Part shown: piece by piece, positions 52,361 to 60,077 of the stretch
How positions within the stretch are numbered: the first letter of the stretch is position 1
Layout: each line of letters starts with the position of its first letter
From: Pelorhabdus rhamnosifermentans
GTDB taxonomy: Bacteria > Bacillota > Negativicutes > UMGS1260
NCBI RefSeq assembly: GCF_018835585.1
Contig: NZ_JAHGVE010000001.1
Coordinates: 124,001 to 188,000 of the forward strand
DNA: 64,000 bases
Direction of reading: 5' to 3'
Translations under genes and position numbers: made by a program
The notes under the pieces: generated by a model
What the model saw: only the letters and a program-made list of their open reading frames with translations
The model's database searches: none
What the model was told of the DNA's origin: nothing

Positions 52361-53722
52361 ATGGCAAAAGAGAAAGAAATGGCTCAACAAATTATGAATG
52401 CCGTTGGCGGAATAGAGAATATTGCCAGTGCAACGCACTGTATGACTAGGCTAAGACTGACACTAGTTAACTTGGAAAAAGTCGATAGGATTAAGCTTAA
52501 AGAAATTCCAGGCGTTTTGGGCGTATTGGAACAGACAGGACAACTTCAAATTATTCTCGGGCCGGGTATAGTAAATAAGGTAGCTGCAGAGTTTAGCAAT
52601 TTGACCAATCGGACAATGGGAGAAGTTACTGATATGAAAGCTGCACGCGATGATAAAAACCGTACTCCTTTCAAATTGTTTTTACAGAAATTATCTAGCG
52701 TTTTTGTGCCGTTGATACCAGCCATTGTTGGCTCCGGTATGGTTGCCGGTCTAACGAATATTGCCATTCGGTTTGGCACCGATCCACAGGGTACTTTTAT
52801 TGCCATATTAAATGTAATCGGCTGGGGCATCTTCTCCTATTTAGGGGTTTTCGTTGGAATCAATACTGCCAAAGAATTCGGCGGGACGCCTGCTATGGGT
52901 GGCTTAGCTGGTGTTTTGATTATCAACCCAGGCATTGCTTCTATAAAAATCAATGGACTGGCGTTAGTCCCCGGACGTGGTGGTATTATTGGAGTACTGT
53001 TGGTAGCTTGGCTTATGAGCATGCTGGAAAAGCGTTTGCGCAAATTTGTTCCAAATGCTATCGACATCATCGTAACTCCAACATTAGCTTTGCTTATTAC
53101 AGGATTCGCTACATATTATATATTGCAGCCACTAGGCGGATATTTATCAGACGGCATTGTGGGATTCTTTAAAATCATGATAAGTACCGGGGGTGCTTTC
53201 GCTGGCTTTGTTTTGGCCGGAACTTTTTTGCCGATAGTTATGACCGGACTGCATCAAGGGTTGACACCGATTCACATGGAATTTTTAAATACATTGAAGG
53301 AGAATCCGCTTTTACCGATATTGGCCATGGCTGGTGGTGGTCAAGTTGGGGCTTCTGTCGCTGTTTATTTTAAAACAAAAAATAAACAGCTCAAGGAAGT
53401 AGTGAAAGGAGCACTGCCGGTAGGCTTTCTTGGTATCGGGGAACCACTCATTTTCGGTGTTACTTTGCCTTTGGGACGTCCTTTCATTACGGCCTGCATT
53501 GGAGCTGGATTTGGTGGTGCCTTCCAGGCGCTTATGCAGGTTAAGTCCATTGCATTAGGTATCTCCGGGCTGCCATTAGCGTTTCTGATTAAGCCCGGTG
53601 GCATTATGTATTATTTAATCGGTATTTTCATTGCTTATGTTGCGGGCTTTGTGATTACTTGGTTTGTTGGTTTTGATGATCCTAAGGATGAAAATTGGCA
53701 AACAGGGAGAGGTGATTCATGA
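52361..53722 (+). CDS. murP: PTS EIIBC, N-acetylmuramic acid type
   Basis: A 453-residue permease. The EIIB domain comes first, with phospho-cysteine C27 in SATHCMTRLRL, then about 10 membrane segments of the EIIC glucose superfamily (FVPLIPAIVGSGMVAGLTN; HMEFLNTLKEN). No EIIA domain is fused, as in E. coli MurP. The next three genes process MurNAc compounds, so the substrate is MurNAc or MurNAc-GlcNAc. It overlaps mupG by 4 nt. Confidence 0.9.
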   Translation: MAKEKEMAQQIMNAVGGIENIASATHCMTRLRLTLVNLEKVDRIKLKEIPGVLGVLEQTGQLQIILGPGIVNKVAAEFSNLTNRTMGEVTDMKAARDDKNRTPFKLFLQKLSSVFVPLIPAIVGSGMVAGLTNIAIRFGTDPQGTFIAILNVIGWGIFSYLGVFVGINTAKEFGGTPAMGGLAGVLIINPGIASIKINGLALVPGRGGIIGVLLVAWLMSMLEKRLRKFVPNAIDIIVTPTLALLITGFATYYILQPLGGYLSDGIVGFFKIMISTGGAFAGFVLAGTFLPIVMTGLHQGLTPIHMEFLNTLKENPLLPILAMAGGGQVGASVAVYFKTKNKQLKEVVKGALPVGFLGIGEPLIFGVTLPLGRPFITACIGAGFGGAFQALMQVKSIALGISGLPLAFLIKPGGIMYYLIGIFIAYVAGFVITWFVGFDDPKDENWQTGRGDS

Positions 53723-54807
53723 TGGTAGAAAGAGGTATATCCATTTACGTCGGTATGGGAGACAAGGAAGATGCTATTCGGGAATACTTATTTTCTGCAC
53801 GTCAATATGGCTATTCTCGGATATTCACTTCCTTACACATTCCAGAGGCTGACAGTCAAAATCTTTTGCGCGAATTTACCAAGTTGGTCAAATATGCAAA
53901 GCAGTTAGGATTTCGCATAACAGCTGACATTTCTCCAGTTTCATTTGAGTTGCTGGGGATAACGTCGAACAATATCGATGATTTATTTAGACTCGGTATT
54001 GATACGCTGCGTCTGGATTTCGGGTTTAACTTTCAGGAAACTGCCCGATTGGTTAAAGAAAGTAAATTCAATATCGAGCTGAACGCCAGCACAATTGACA
54101 ATAAGACACTTAGTACTATTGTGAATGAGGGAATCGACATTACCCGTTTGCGGGCTTGTCACAACTTTTATCCTCGTCCGGAGACTGGATTGTCGTACCG
54201 CTTTTTTGCCGAGCAGTCACAGCTTCTTCATCATTATGGCATACCGGTAGCCGCTTTTATTGCTTCACATAACAACCCCAGGGGGCCGATAAATGAGGGG
54301 GTGCCGTCTTTAGAGCAACACCGATATCTGAATCCGGTTATTGCTGCTAAACATTTTTTGGCCAGTAAACTGGTTGATGGAATCATTTTCGGCGATCCCT
54401 TTGCTTCTAATGAAGAGCTAGCCGGAGTGGCTGCGTTAGATGAACACTGTATTGAACTTGCAGTTGAAATAAAACTTGGCATTAGTAACATGGAACGAGC
54501 GATACTTTTCGCCAGACATACCAATCGTAATGATCCGGGTGAACATGTTATCCGTTCTCAAGAGGCTCGCGGTTTGTGTCGTGAAACCATTATGAAACGG
54601 TCACCTTTACCCCGCGTTCGTGGTGCGGTCACTATTGATAATGTCGATTATCTTCGTTATATGGGTGAATTACAAGTGGTATGCAACGAATTGCCAATTG
54701 ACGCGAGAACAAATGTGGTGGCACAAGTGATCCAGGAGGAATTATTTTTGTTGGAGTACATTCGGCCCGGCTGCTCATTTTGCTTCAAGGAGGTTACAAA
54801 AAAATAA
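53719..54807 (+). CDS. mupG: 6-phospho-N-acetylmuramidase (DUF871)
   Basis: A 362-residue DUF871 protein with an N-terminal TIM barrel (GISIYVGMGDKEDAIREYL; TADISPVSFELLG; LRLDFGF) and a C-terminal cyclophilin-like domain (near 245-360). MupG splits MurNAc-6-phosphate-GlcNAc into the two sugars (established in Staphylococcus). The ATG is in the ATGA overlap with murP; ATG 53722 is equally possible. Confidence 0.9.
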   Translation: MMVERGISIYVGMGDKEDAIREYLFSARQYGYSRIFTSLHIPEADSQNLLREFTKLVKYAKQLGFRITADISPVSFELLGITSNNIDDLFRLGIDTLRLDFGFNFQETARLVKESKFNIELNASTIDNKTLSTIVNEGIDITRLRACHNFYPRPETGLSYRFFAEQSQLLHHYGIPVAAFIASHNNPRGPINEGVPSLEQHRYLNPVIAAKHFLASKLVDGIIFGDPFASNEELAGVAALDEHCIELAVEIKLGISNMERAILFARHTNRNDPGEHVIRSQEARGLCRETIMKRSPLPRVRGAVTIDNVDYLRYMGELQVVCNELPIDARTNVVAQVIQEELFLLEYIRPGCSFCFKEVTKK

Positions 54808-54910
54808 GCATTACGTGAGATGATATGAGGTGCAATTTTTGAACCGATTCAATACAGTAATAAAGATCGTCTTCAACTGATGCGAGATGATAGGAGAGAT
54901 TTCATAAATA

Positions 54911-55819
54911 ATGGAATGGGTATTAGGGATTGATGGAGGCGGCAGCAAGACCCGAGGGTGGGCTGCGGATCGGAATGGTAAAATCCTGTCGAAAGTAGAA
55001 AAAGGACCTTCGAATCATCATGTTATTGGCAATGTTAGATTTCGTCAGCTTATTCGTGACATGCTGGATGAATTTGCGACTACGGGTCTGGAACGCAGTG
55101 ATTTGCAATTTATTACTTTTGGACTGGCAGGTATGGATCGACAGCAGGATAAGGTGAGTATTGGCATAATATTGGATGATTTGGGGCTAAAAGGACGTTA
55201 CATGCTCTGCAATGATGCCGAAATTGCTTTGGCTGCTGGAGTTGGTAAGTTGGAAGGAATTGTGGCTATTTCTGGCACAGGTTCCATTGCCTATGGTGTA
55301 AATGCACAAGGTGAATGTTTTCGAGCTGGTGGCTGGGGACATGTGGTCAGCGATGAAGGCAGTGGCTACTATATAGCCAGGCAAGCCCTGGTGCGCAGTA
55401 TTAAAGCGGCAGAAGGGTTGGAGCAGCCTACTATTCTGCTAACTGACATTCTCGCTTTTTTGCAGATCACATCTTTTGATGATTTAATTACTTTCATCTA
55501 TCATCCGCAGACAACCAAGAATCAGTTGGCTGTACTCAGCAAAGTAGTGGCGAATGCTGCAGAGGCTGGTGATGTGGTAGCTATTGATATTTTAAATGAT
55601 ACAGCGGATCAAATAATAGCTTTGATTGAAGCTGTTATTGCCAGGGGATTTGCTGCTGCTCCGGAGATAAAACTGGTGTTATTCGGCAGTATTCTGCAAA
55701 AAATTTTACCGGTACGCGAGCGGGTTATTGCTAAGCTGCAAGACAAAACGGACATTGTATGTTCTGAGGCTGAACCTGTATCCGGCGCGATCATGCTGGC
55801 ACTGCAAGCTTTGAAGTGA
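54911..55819 (+). CDS. murK: BadF/BcrA-type amino-sugar kinase, MurK-like
   Basis: A 302-residue ASKHA-fold kinase with the phosphate loop LGIDGGGSKTRGWAADRNGK, LAGMDR, the ATP loop ISGTGSIAYG and the GGWGHVVSDEGSGYYIARQA motif of the GlcNAc kinase family. It should phosphorylate the GlcNAc, or MurNAc, released by MupG. The 103-nt gap before it has a 13-codon frame behind GAGGTG that may be a leader. Confidence 0.87.
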   Translation: MEWVLGIDGGGSKTRGWAADRNGKILSKVEKGPSNHHVIGNVRFRQLIRDMLDEFATTGLERSDLQFITFGLAGMDRQQDKVSIGIILDDLGLKGRYMLCNDAEIALAAGVGKLEGIVAISGTGSIAYGVNAQGECFRAGGWGHVVSDEGSGYYIARQALVRSIKAAEGLEQPTILLTDILAFLQITSFDDLITFIYHPQTTKNQLAVLSKVVANAAEAGDVVAIDILNDTADQIIALIEAVIARGFAAAPEIKLVLFGSILQKILPVRERVIAKLQDKTDIVCSEAEPVSGAIMLALQALK

Positions 55820-55858
55820 AGTGGTAAGTGATAAGAAATACGAACGAGGTGAAATAGT

Positions 55859-56770
55859 TTGGCAGGTAATATAGAGAGTTTGATGACAGAACAAAGAAAT
55901 CCTAAAACGGAGAATATTGATCAGTTAAGGACTACGGAGATGCTACAGTTACTTAGTGATGAGGATAAAATAGTGGCCTATGCTGTGGAAAGGGAAATAC
56001 CCAATATTGCTATGGCCATTGACAAAGTGGTTGAATCACTGCGGAAGGGTGGGCGGCTGGTGTACATAGGTGCAGGGACAAGCGGTCGGCTTGGAGTCCT
56101 GGATGCTTCCGAATGTCCGCCAACCTTTGGGGTTGATGAAAGGTTGGTTATCGGTCTGATTGCTGGCGGCGATCGGGCTTTACGCAAGGCGATTGAAGGT
56201 GCTGAGGATGATGAGGAAGAAGCCATTAAACAATTGCGGGCAATCGGTTTATCAGAGAAGGACGTTTTGGTTGGTATTGCCGCTAGTGGGCGTACACCCT
56301 ACGTTGTAGGCGGACTAAAGTATGCCAACGGACTGGGCGGGACCACCGTGGCAATTAGTTGTTCACCCAATTCGGTCATCAGTGATATAGCCAAGATAGC
56401 CATTACACCGTTGGTAGGTCCGGAGGCCATAGCTGGTTCTACTCGTCTGAAAGCCGGCACGGCACAAAAATTGGTACTGAATATGATTACGACCGCCGCG
56501 ATGATCCAAATGGGAAAAGTGTACGGAAATTTGATGGTAGACGTGCAGGCGAGCAATGTGAAACTTGTGGAACGGGCTAAAAGGATTGTTGCCCAGGCTG
56601 CCGGAGTTTCCATAGAGCAGGCTAAGAAATTTTTGGAACAGGCTAACTATAATCCTAAACTGGCAATCGTTATGAGTAAAAAAGCATGTACGATGGAAGA
56701 AGCTAAGATACGATTGGAAAAAGCCCAGGGGGTTATTCGTAAGGCATTAAGCGTGGACACAGAAGAATAA
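55859..56770 (+). CDS. murQ: N-acetylmuramic acid 6-phosphate etherase
   Basis: A 303-residue SIS-domain etherase. The signature is YIGAGTSGRLGVLDASECPP near residue 63, with GIAASGRTPYVVGGLKYA and STRLKAGTAQKLVLNMITT. It cleaves the lactyl ether of MurNAc-6P to GlcNAc-6P and D-lactate. Start TTG 55859 follows GAGGTG by 7 nt. Confidence 0.96.
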   Translation: MAGNIESLMTEQRNPKTENIDQLRTTEMLQLLSDEDKIVAYAVEREIPNIAMAIDKVVESLRKGGRLVYIGAGTSGRLGVLDASECPPTFGVDERLVIGLIAGGDRALRKAIEGAEDDEEEAIKQLRAIGLSEKDVLVGIAASGRTPYVVGGLKYANGLGGTTVAISCSPNSVISDIAKIAITPLVGPEAIAGSTRLKAGTAQKLVLNMITTAAMIQMGKVYGNLMVDVQASNVKLVERAKRIVAQAAGVSIEQAKKFLEQANYNPKLAIVMSKKACTMEEAKIRLEKAQGVIRKALSVDTEE

Positions 56771-56824
56771 AAGAAGGAATCGTTTAAATTGTAGAAGAAT
56801 ATTTTTAATATTGAAGGTGATAGT

Positions 56825-57715
56825 TTGAGATTAATAGTAACGGATATGGATGGGACATTACTCAATTCAAGACGGGAAATCAGCATGGAAAATGTTGAAG
56901 CACTATTAGCAGCCCAGAACAAAGGAATAGAAATTGCTATTGCCACAGGTCGAACCTATGGCAATGCTCTAGCATTATGCCAGAGAGTGGGACTTAACCC
57001 TTATATTATTTCTAATCACGGTGCTTTTGTATATACAAAAGAAGGGGAAAGAATTTTAGGTATCGGAATCAACAAGAGTCATGTAAAAGATGCACTAACA
57101 TGGCTGTCGACTAACAATTATTTTTATAATTTATGTACGGATAGACATTCTTTTATCCCTGCAAATACAAATGAACTCTTTCTTAACGATTATAAAACTG
57201 CAAAACATCTTATTTTCCAAGTAACCGAAGAGCGGGTACGCGAAGCAATTAAAATTTATCAGTCCATGGATGGCAGAACTGTAATTAATCAAATGAATGA
57301 TATTTTGGAGCAGGACTTGACTTTCGGTAGTATAACATCCATTACTTTTGATCAAGACAAATTACGAATGGGAAGGGAGTATTTTAATACTTATCCATAC
57401 CTTTCGATGACTGTGGCAGGTAAGGATATCTTTGAAATGATTCATACTTCTGTGTCGAAGGGGAATGCGCTGGAACATCTCAGTCAGCATTTAAGAATTC
57501 CTATGGAAGAGATCATGGCCATCGGAGATAACTATAATGATATTTCCATGTTAGAAAGGGTTGGCATTAGTGTTGCTATCGGGAATGCCGAGGACGAAGT
57601 GAAAAAGATTTGTAAGCATGTATCTTTATCTAATGACCTTAACGGGGTGGCATATATTGTAAATAAGATGCTTGATGAGTTTAGTCCTAACCAATCAATT
57701 GTTGAAAGAGGCTGA
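56825..57715 (+). CDS. Cof-type HAD phosphatase
   Basis: A 296-residue HAD hydrolase of the Cof (IIB) group with TDMDGTLLNSRR, the AIATGRTYGNAL strand, SKGNALEHLSQHL, and AIGDNYNDISMLE. TTG 56825 follows GAAGGTGA. It ends the MurNAc operon 54 nt after murQ; it may dephosphorylate a sugar phosphate, but it could be a passenger. Confidence 0.88.
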   Translation: MRLIVTDMDGTLLNSRREISMENVEALLAAQNKGIEIAIATGRTYGNALALCQRVGLNPYIISNHGAFVYTKEGERILGIGINKSHVKDALTWLSTNNYFYNLCTDRHSFIPANTNELFLNDYKTAKHLIFQVTEERVREAIKIYQSMDGRTVINQMNDILEQDLTFGSITSITFDQDKLRMGREYFNTYPYLSMTVAGKDIFEMIHTSVSKGNALEHLSQHLRIPMEEIMAIGDNYNDISMLERVGISVAIGNAEDEVKKICKHVSLSNDLNGVAYIVNKMLDEFSPNQSIVERG

Positions 57716-57734
57716 TTGGCTAAAATCACGAAAT

Positions 57735-57750
57735 CACGGGGACGGTTCTA
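57735..57750 (+). repeat. REP-like inverted repeat, left of RAYT gene
   Basis: CACGGGGACGGTTCTA is the exact reverse complement of 58567-58582. GAGTCAA follows. Confidence 0.8.
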
Positions 57751-57799
57751 TTGAGTCAACAAGAAAGCTGTGATAGAATGTGTTTATGAGGTGATTTCG

Positions 57800-58561
57800 A
57801 TGCCTAGACAAGCGCGTCAAAAGAGTCAAAGCGGGAACTATCATATTGTTTTGCGGGGAATTAACAAACAGATACTATTTGAAGAAGAGGAAGACAGGGA
57901 AAAATTTATTAGCTGTTTGCAACATTATAAAGGGATTTGTGGGTATGAAATATATGGTTATTGTCTAATGGACAATCATGTACATATTCTGCTCAAAGAA
58001 GGAAAAGAAAGTATCGACCAAGTTATGAAAAAAATTGGTGTAAGCTATGTAAGCTGGTACAACCGGAAGTATGATCGAAGTGGACATTTATTTCAAGATC
58101 GGTTCAGAAGTGAAGTGGTGGAAACGGAGGAATACTTGCTTGCTGTATTGCGGTATATTCATCAAAACCCGATAAAATCGGGAGAAGTAAAAAATTTGAG
58201 AGAGTTTAAATGGAGCAGCTATGGCGAATATATTGACCATAGCCGGATCGTTGATAGAGAATTTATCTTTGGGATATTTGCAAATGAACGAGAAAAAGCT
58301 GTTGCTTGTTTTAAGCAGTTTATGAAGGAACAAGTAGAGGATAATTGTATTGAAGCGAATGATCGGAAACGGCTGACAGATCAAGAATTAAAAATAGCCA
58401 TACAAGAATATGTAGGTATTATGAGACCAATTGAACTGCAGCATATGGAGAAAGTGATGCGAGATGAATTTTTAAGGAAAATAAAAAAAATAGCAGGAAT
58501 ATCGACTCGACAAATAGCAAGACTGACGGGAATTAGCCAAAGTGTGGTTGCAAAGGCCTGA
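57800..58561 (+). CDS. RAYT (REP-associated Y1 transposase)
   Basis: A 253-residue Y1/HUH transposase (TnpA_REP). It starts MPRQARQKSQSGNYHIVLRG. The HUH motif is MDNHVHILLKEG near residue 57, the catalytic tyrosine is probably in YVSWYNRKYD, and FQDRFRSEVVETEEYLLAVL and RYIHQNP are family hallmarks. A C-terminal helix-turn-helix (ISTRQIARLTGISQSVVAKA) is added. ATG 57800 follows GAGGTGA. The gene is flanked by exact inverted repeats of 16 nt. Confidence 0.92.
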   Translation: MPRQARQKSQSGNYHIVLRGINKQILFEEEEDREKFISCLQHYKGICGYEIYGYCLMDNHVHILLKEGKESIDQVMKKIGVSYVSWYNRKYDRSGHLFQDRFRSEVVETEEYLLAVLRYIHQNPIKSGEVKNLREFKWSSYGEYIDHSRIVDREFIFGIFANEREKAVACFKQFMKEQVEDNCIEANDRKRLTDQELKIAIQEYVGIMRPIELQHMEKVMRDEFLRKIKKIAGISTRQIARLTGISQSVVAKA

Positions 58562-58566
58562 ATCGT

Positions 58567-58582
58567 TAGAACCGTCCCCGTG
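58567..58582 (-). repeat. REP-like inverted repeat, right of RAYT gene
   Basis: TAGAACCGTCCCCGTG mirrors 57735-57750 exactly, 5 nt after the RAYT stop. Confidence 0.8.
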
Positions 58583-58600
58583 AGTTCGTTCTTTACAATA

Positions 58601-58644
58601 AAACAGGACAGTGCTGAAACGAAAGTTTCAACATTGTCCTGTTT
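58601..58644. terminator. Terminator, GAAA-loop repeat family copy 3
   Basis: Twenty-nt arms with core ACAGGACAGTGCTGAAAC close on GAAA; only T4 follows. It separates the RAYT gene from the converging transporter gene. Confidence 0.8.
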
Positions 58645-58692
58645 TAGTTAGACATTCTGCTAAGTTAGTTCTGCGTAAAGGGGCTGAGTATA

Positions 58693-60027
58693 TTACGAAT
58701 TCAGTTTTAGTTCAATCAGGATCTTGTTCATAAAGTCGCTACGCAGCGTGTAAGAACGGCTGATAAAGGCACTGATAAAATAGGTAAGAGCCGGTACGAT
58801 CGTAAAGAGGGCAACGATTCCTTGTAAGGTAAGGGGAGCTTGCGTTGCCGCTCCGGCTTGATAATCTACACCGGCCAGCATCCAGCCAATAAGGGCTCCA
58901 CCAAGAGCCAACCCCAGCTTAAGTACGAACAACGTGCCGGCAAAACTAATGCCTGTCAAGCGTTTGCCATATTTCCATTCACCGTATTCCACGGTATCGG
59001 ACATCATAACCCATTGAATGGGAGTAATCAACTGATGCAAGATGCCAATAATAAAGATGAAAACAAACATGATGATTGCGGTGTTCATCGGGATGAAGAA
59101 CATTCCTAAGCTGAGTATGGCCAGGGTCAGGTTGGTCCAGTAAAATACCGTAACTTTGCAAATATGATCGGTTACTGGTTTCGCCAAGGCGCTGCCCAGC
59201 AGGTTGCCTACCGAATAAGTAGCCAGAAAAGCGGTGAAATAACTGGCATTACCGAGTATATAAGTTACATAGTACATCATAGAGCCGCCACGGATAGATA
59301 CAGCCATGATATTGAGCAGCGTCAGTACCCCTACGATTCGCCACTGATCATTGTGTACAATATTACGAAGATCTTTTCGCATACTGGATTTGCTTGGTTC
59401 TGGATTGGCTACTCTTTCTTTGGTAAGGGAAAAGCATACCAGTAGCATGATGCCTGCTAGAGTGGCTAATACGGCGATGCCGCCTTGATATCCCCAGGCG
59501 CGGTCATTGCCGCCGATAAGTTGTGCCAATGGCGTCATCAACACGGTGCTCAGCATACCGCCGGCTGTTGCTAATACGAACCGGTATGATTGCAAAGACA
59601 TACGCTGTACCGGCTCGGCGGTAATGACGCCGCCTAATGCGCAATAAGGAATGTTGACCATCGTATATAGCAACATTAACAGTGTATAGGTAATGGCGGC
59701 AAATATCATTTTGCCATGCAGGCCGAAATCCGGTGTGCTGTATACTAATATACAAGACAGGCCGAAAGGAATGGCTCCGATTAACAGATAGGGCCTGAAC
59801 TGTCCCCAGCGGGTTTTCGTACGATCAGCAATCAATCCCATAATTGGGTCAGAAATGGCATCTAGGCCACGCGCCATCAGGAACATTGTGCCTACAAAGG
59901 CAGCGGGGATACCAAAAATATCGGTGTAGAAAAACATCATGTATAACATTACATTATCGAAAACAATATGACTGGCGGCATCACCCAGTCCATAACCAAT
60001 TTTTTCTTTGCGCGATAGAATGTTCAT
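58693..60027 (-). CDS. GPH-family sugar:cation symporter, YicJ-like
   Basis: A 444-residue glycoside-pentoside-hexuronide symporter with about 12 hydrophobic segments. It starts KEKIGYGLGDAASHIVFDN, the usual entry motif, with ARGLDAISDPIMGLIADRTK following. It lies after the alpha-xylosidase gene on the same strand, as in the E. coli yicJ-yicI pair in other order. Likely substrate is an alpha-xyloside such as isoprimeverose (inference). Confidence 0.9.
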   Translation of the reverse strand: MNILSRKEKIGYGLGDAASHIVFDNVMLYMMFFYTDIFGIPAAFVGTMFLMARGLDAISDPIMGLIADRTKTRWGQFRPYLLIGAIPFGLSCILVYSTPDFGLHGKMIFAAITYTLLMLLYTMVNIPYCALGGVITAEPVQRMSLQSYRFVLATAGGMLSTVLMTPLAQLIGGNDRAWGYQGGIAVLATLAGIMLLVCFSLTKERVANPEPSKSSMRKDLRNIVHNDQWRIVGVLTLLNIMAVSIRGGSMMYYVTYILGNASYFTAFLATYSVGNLLGSALAKPVTDHICKVTVFYWTNLTLAILSLGMFFIPMNTAIIMFVFIFIIGILHQLITPIQWVMMSDTVEYGEWKYGKRLTGISFAGTLFVLKLGLALGGALIGWMLAGVDYQAGAATQAPLTLQGIVALFTIVPALTYFISAFISRSYTLRSDFMNKILIELKLNS

Positions 60028-60077
60028 GATCCATCTTCTCCCATCGTTTTATTATGACGGTGCTTGTTGTCGGCTGA

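Noticed and set aside
54840-54881. Thirteen-codon frame behind GAGGTG before murK
   Set aside because: A good ribosome site and TTG start exist, but the peptide is too short to support as a gene; noted only as a possible leader.
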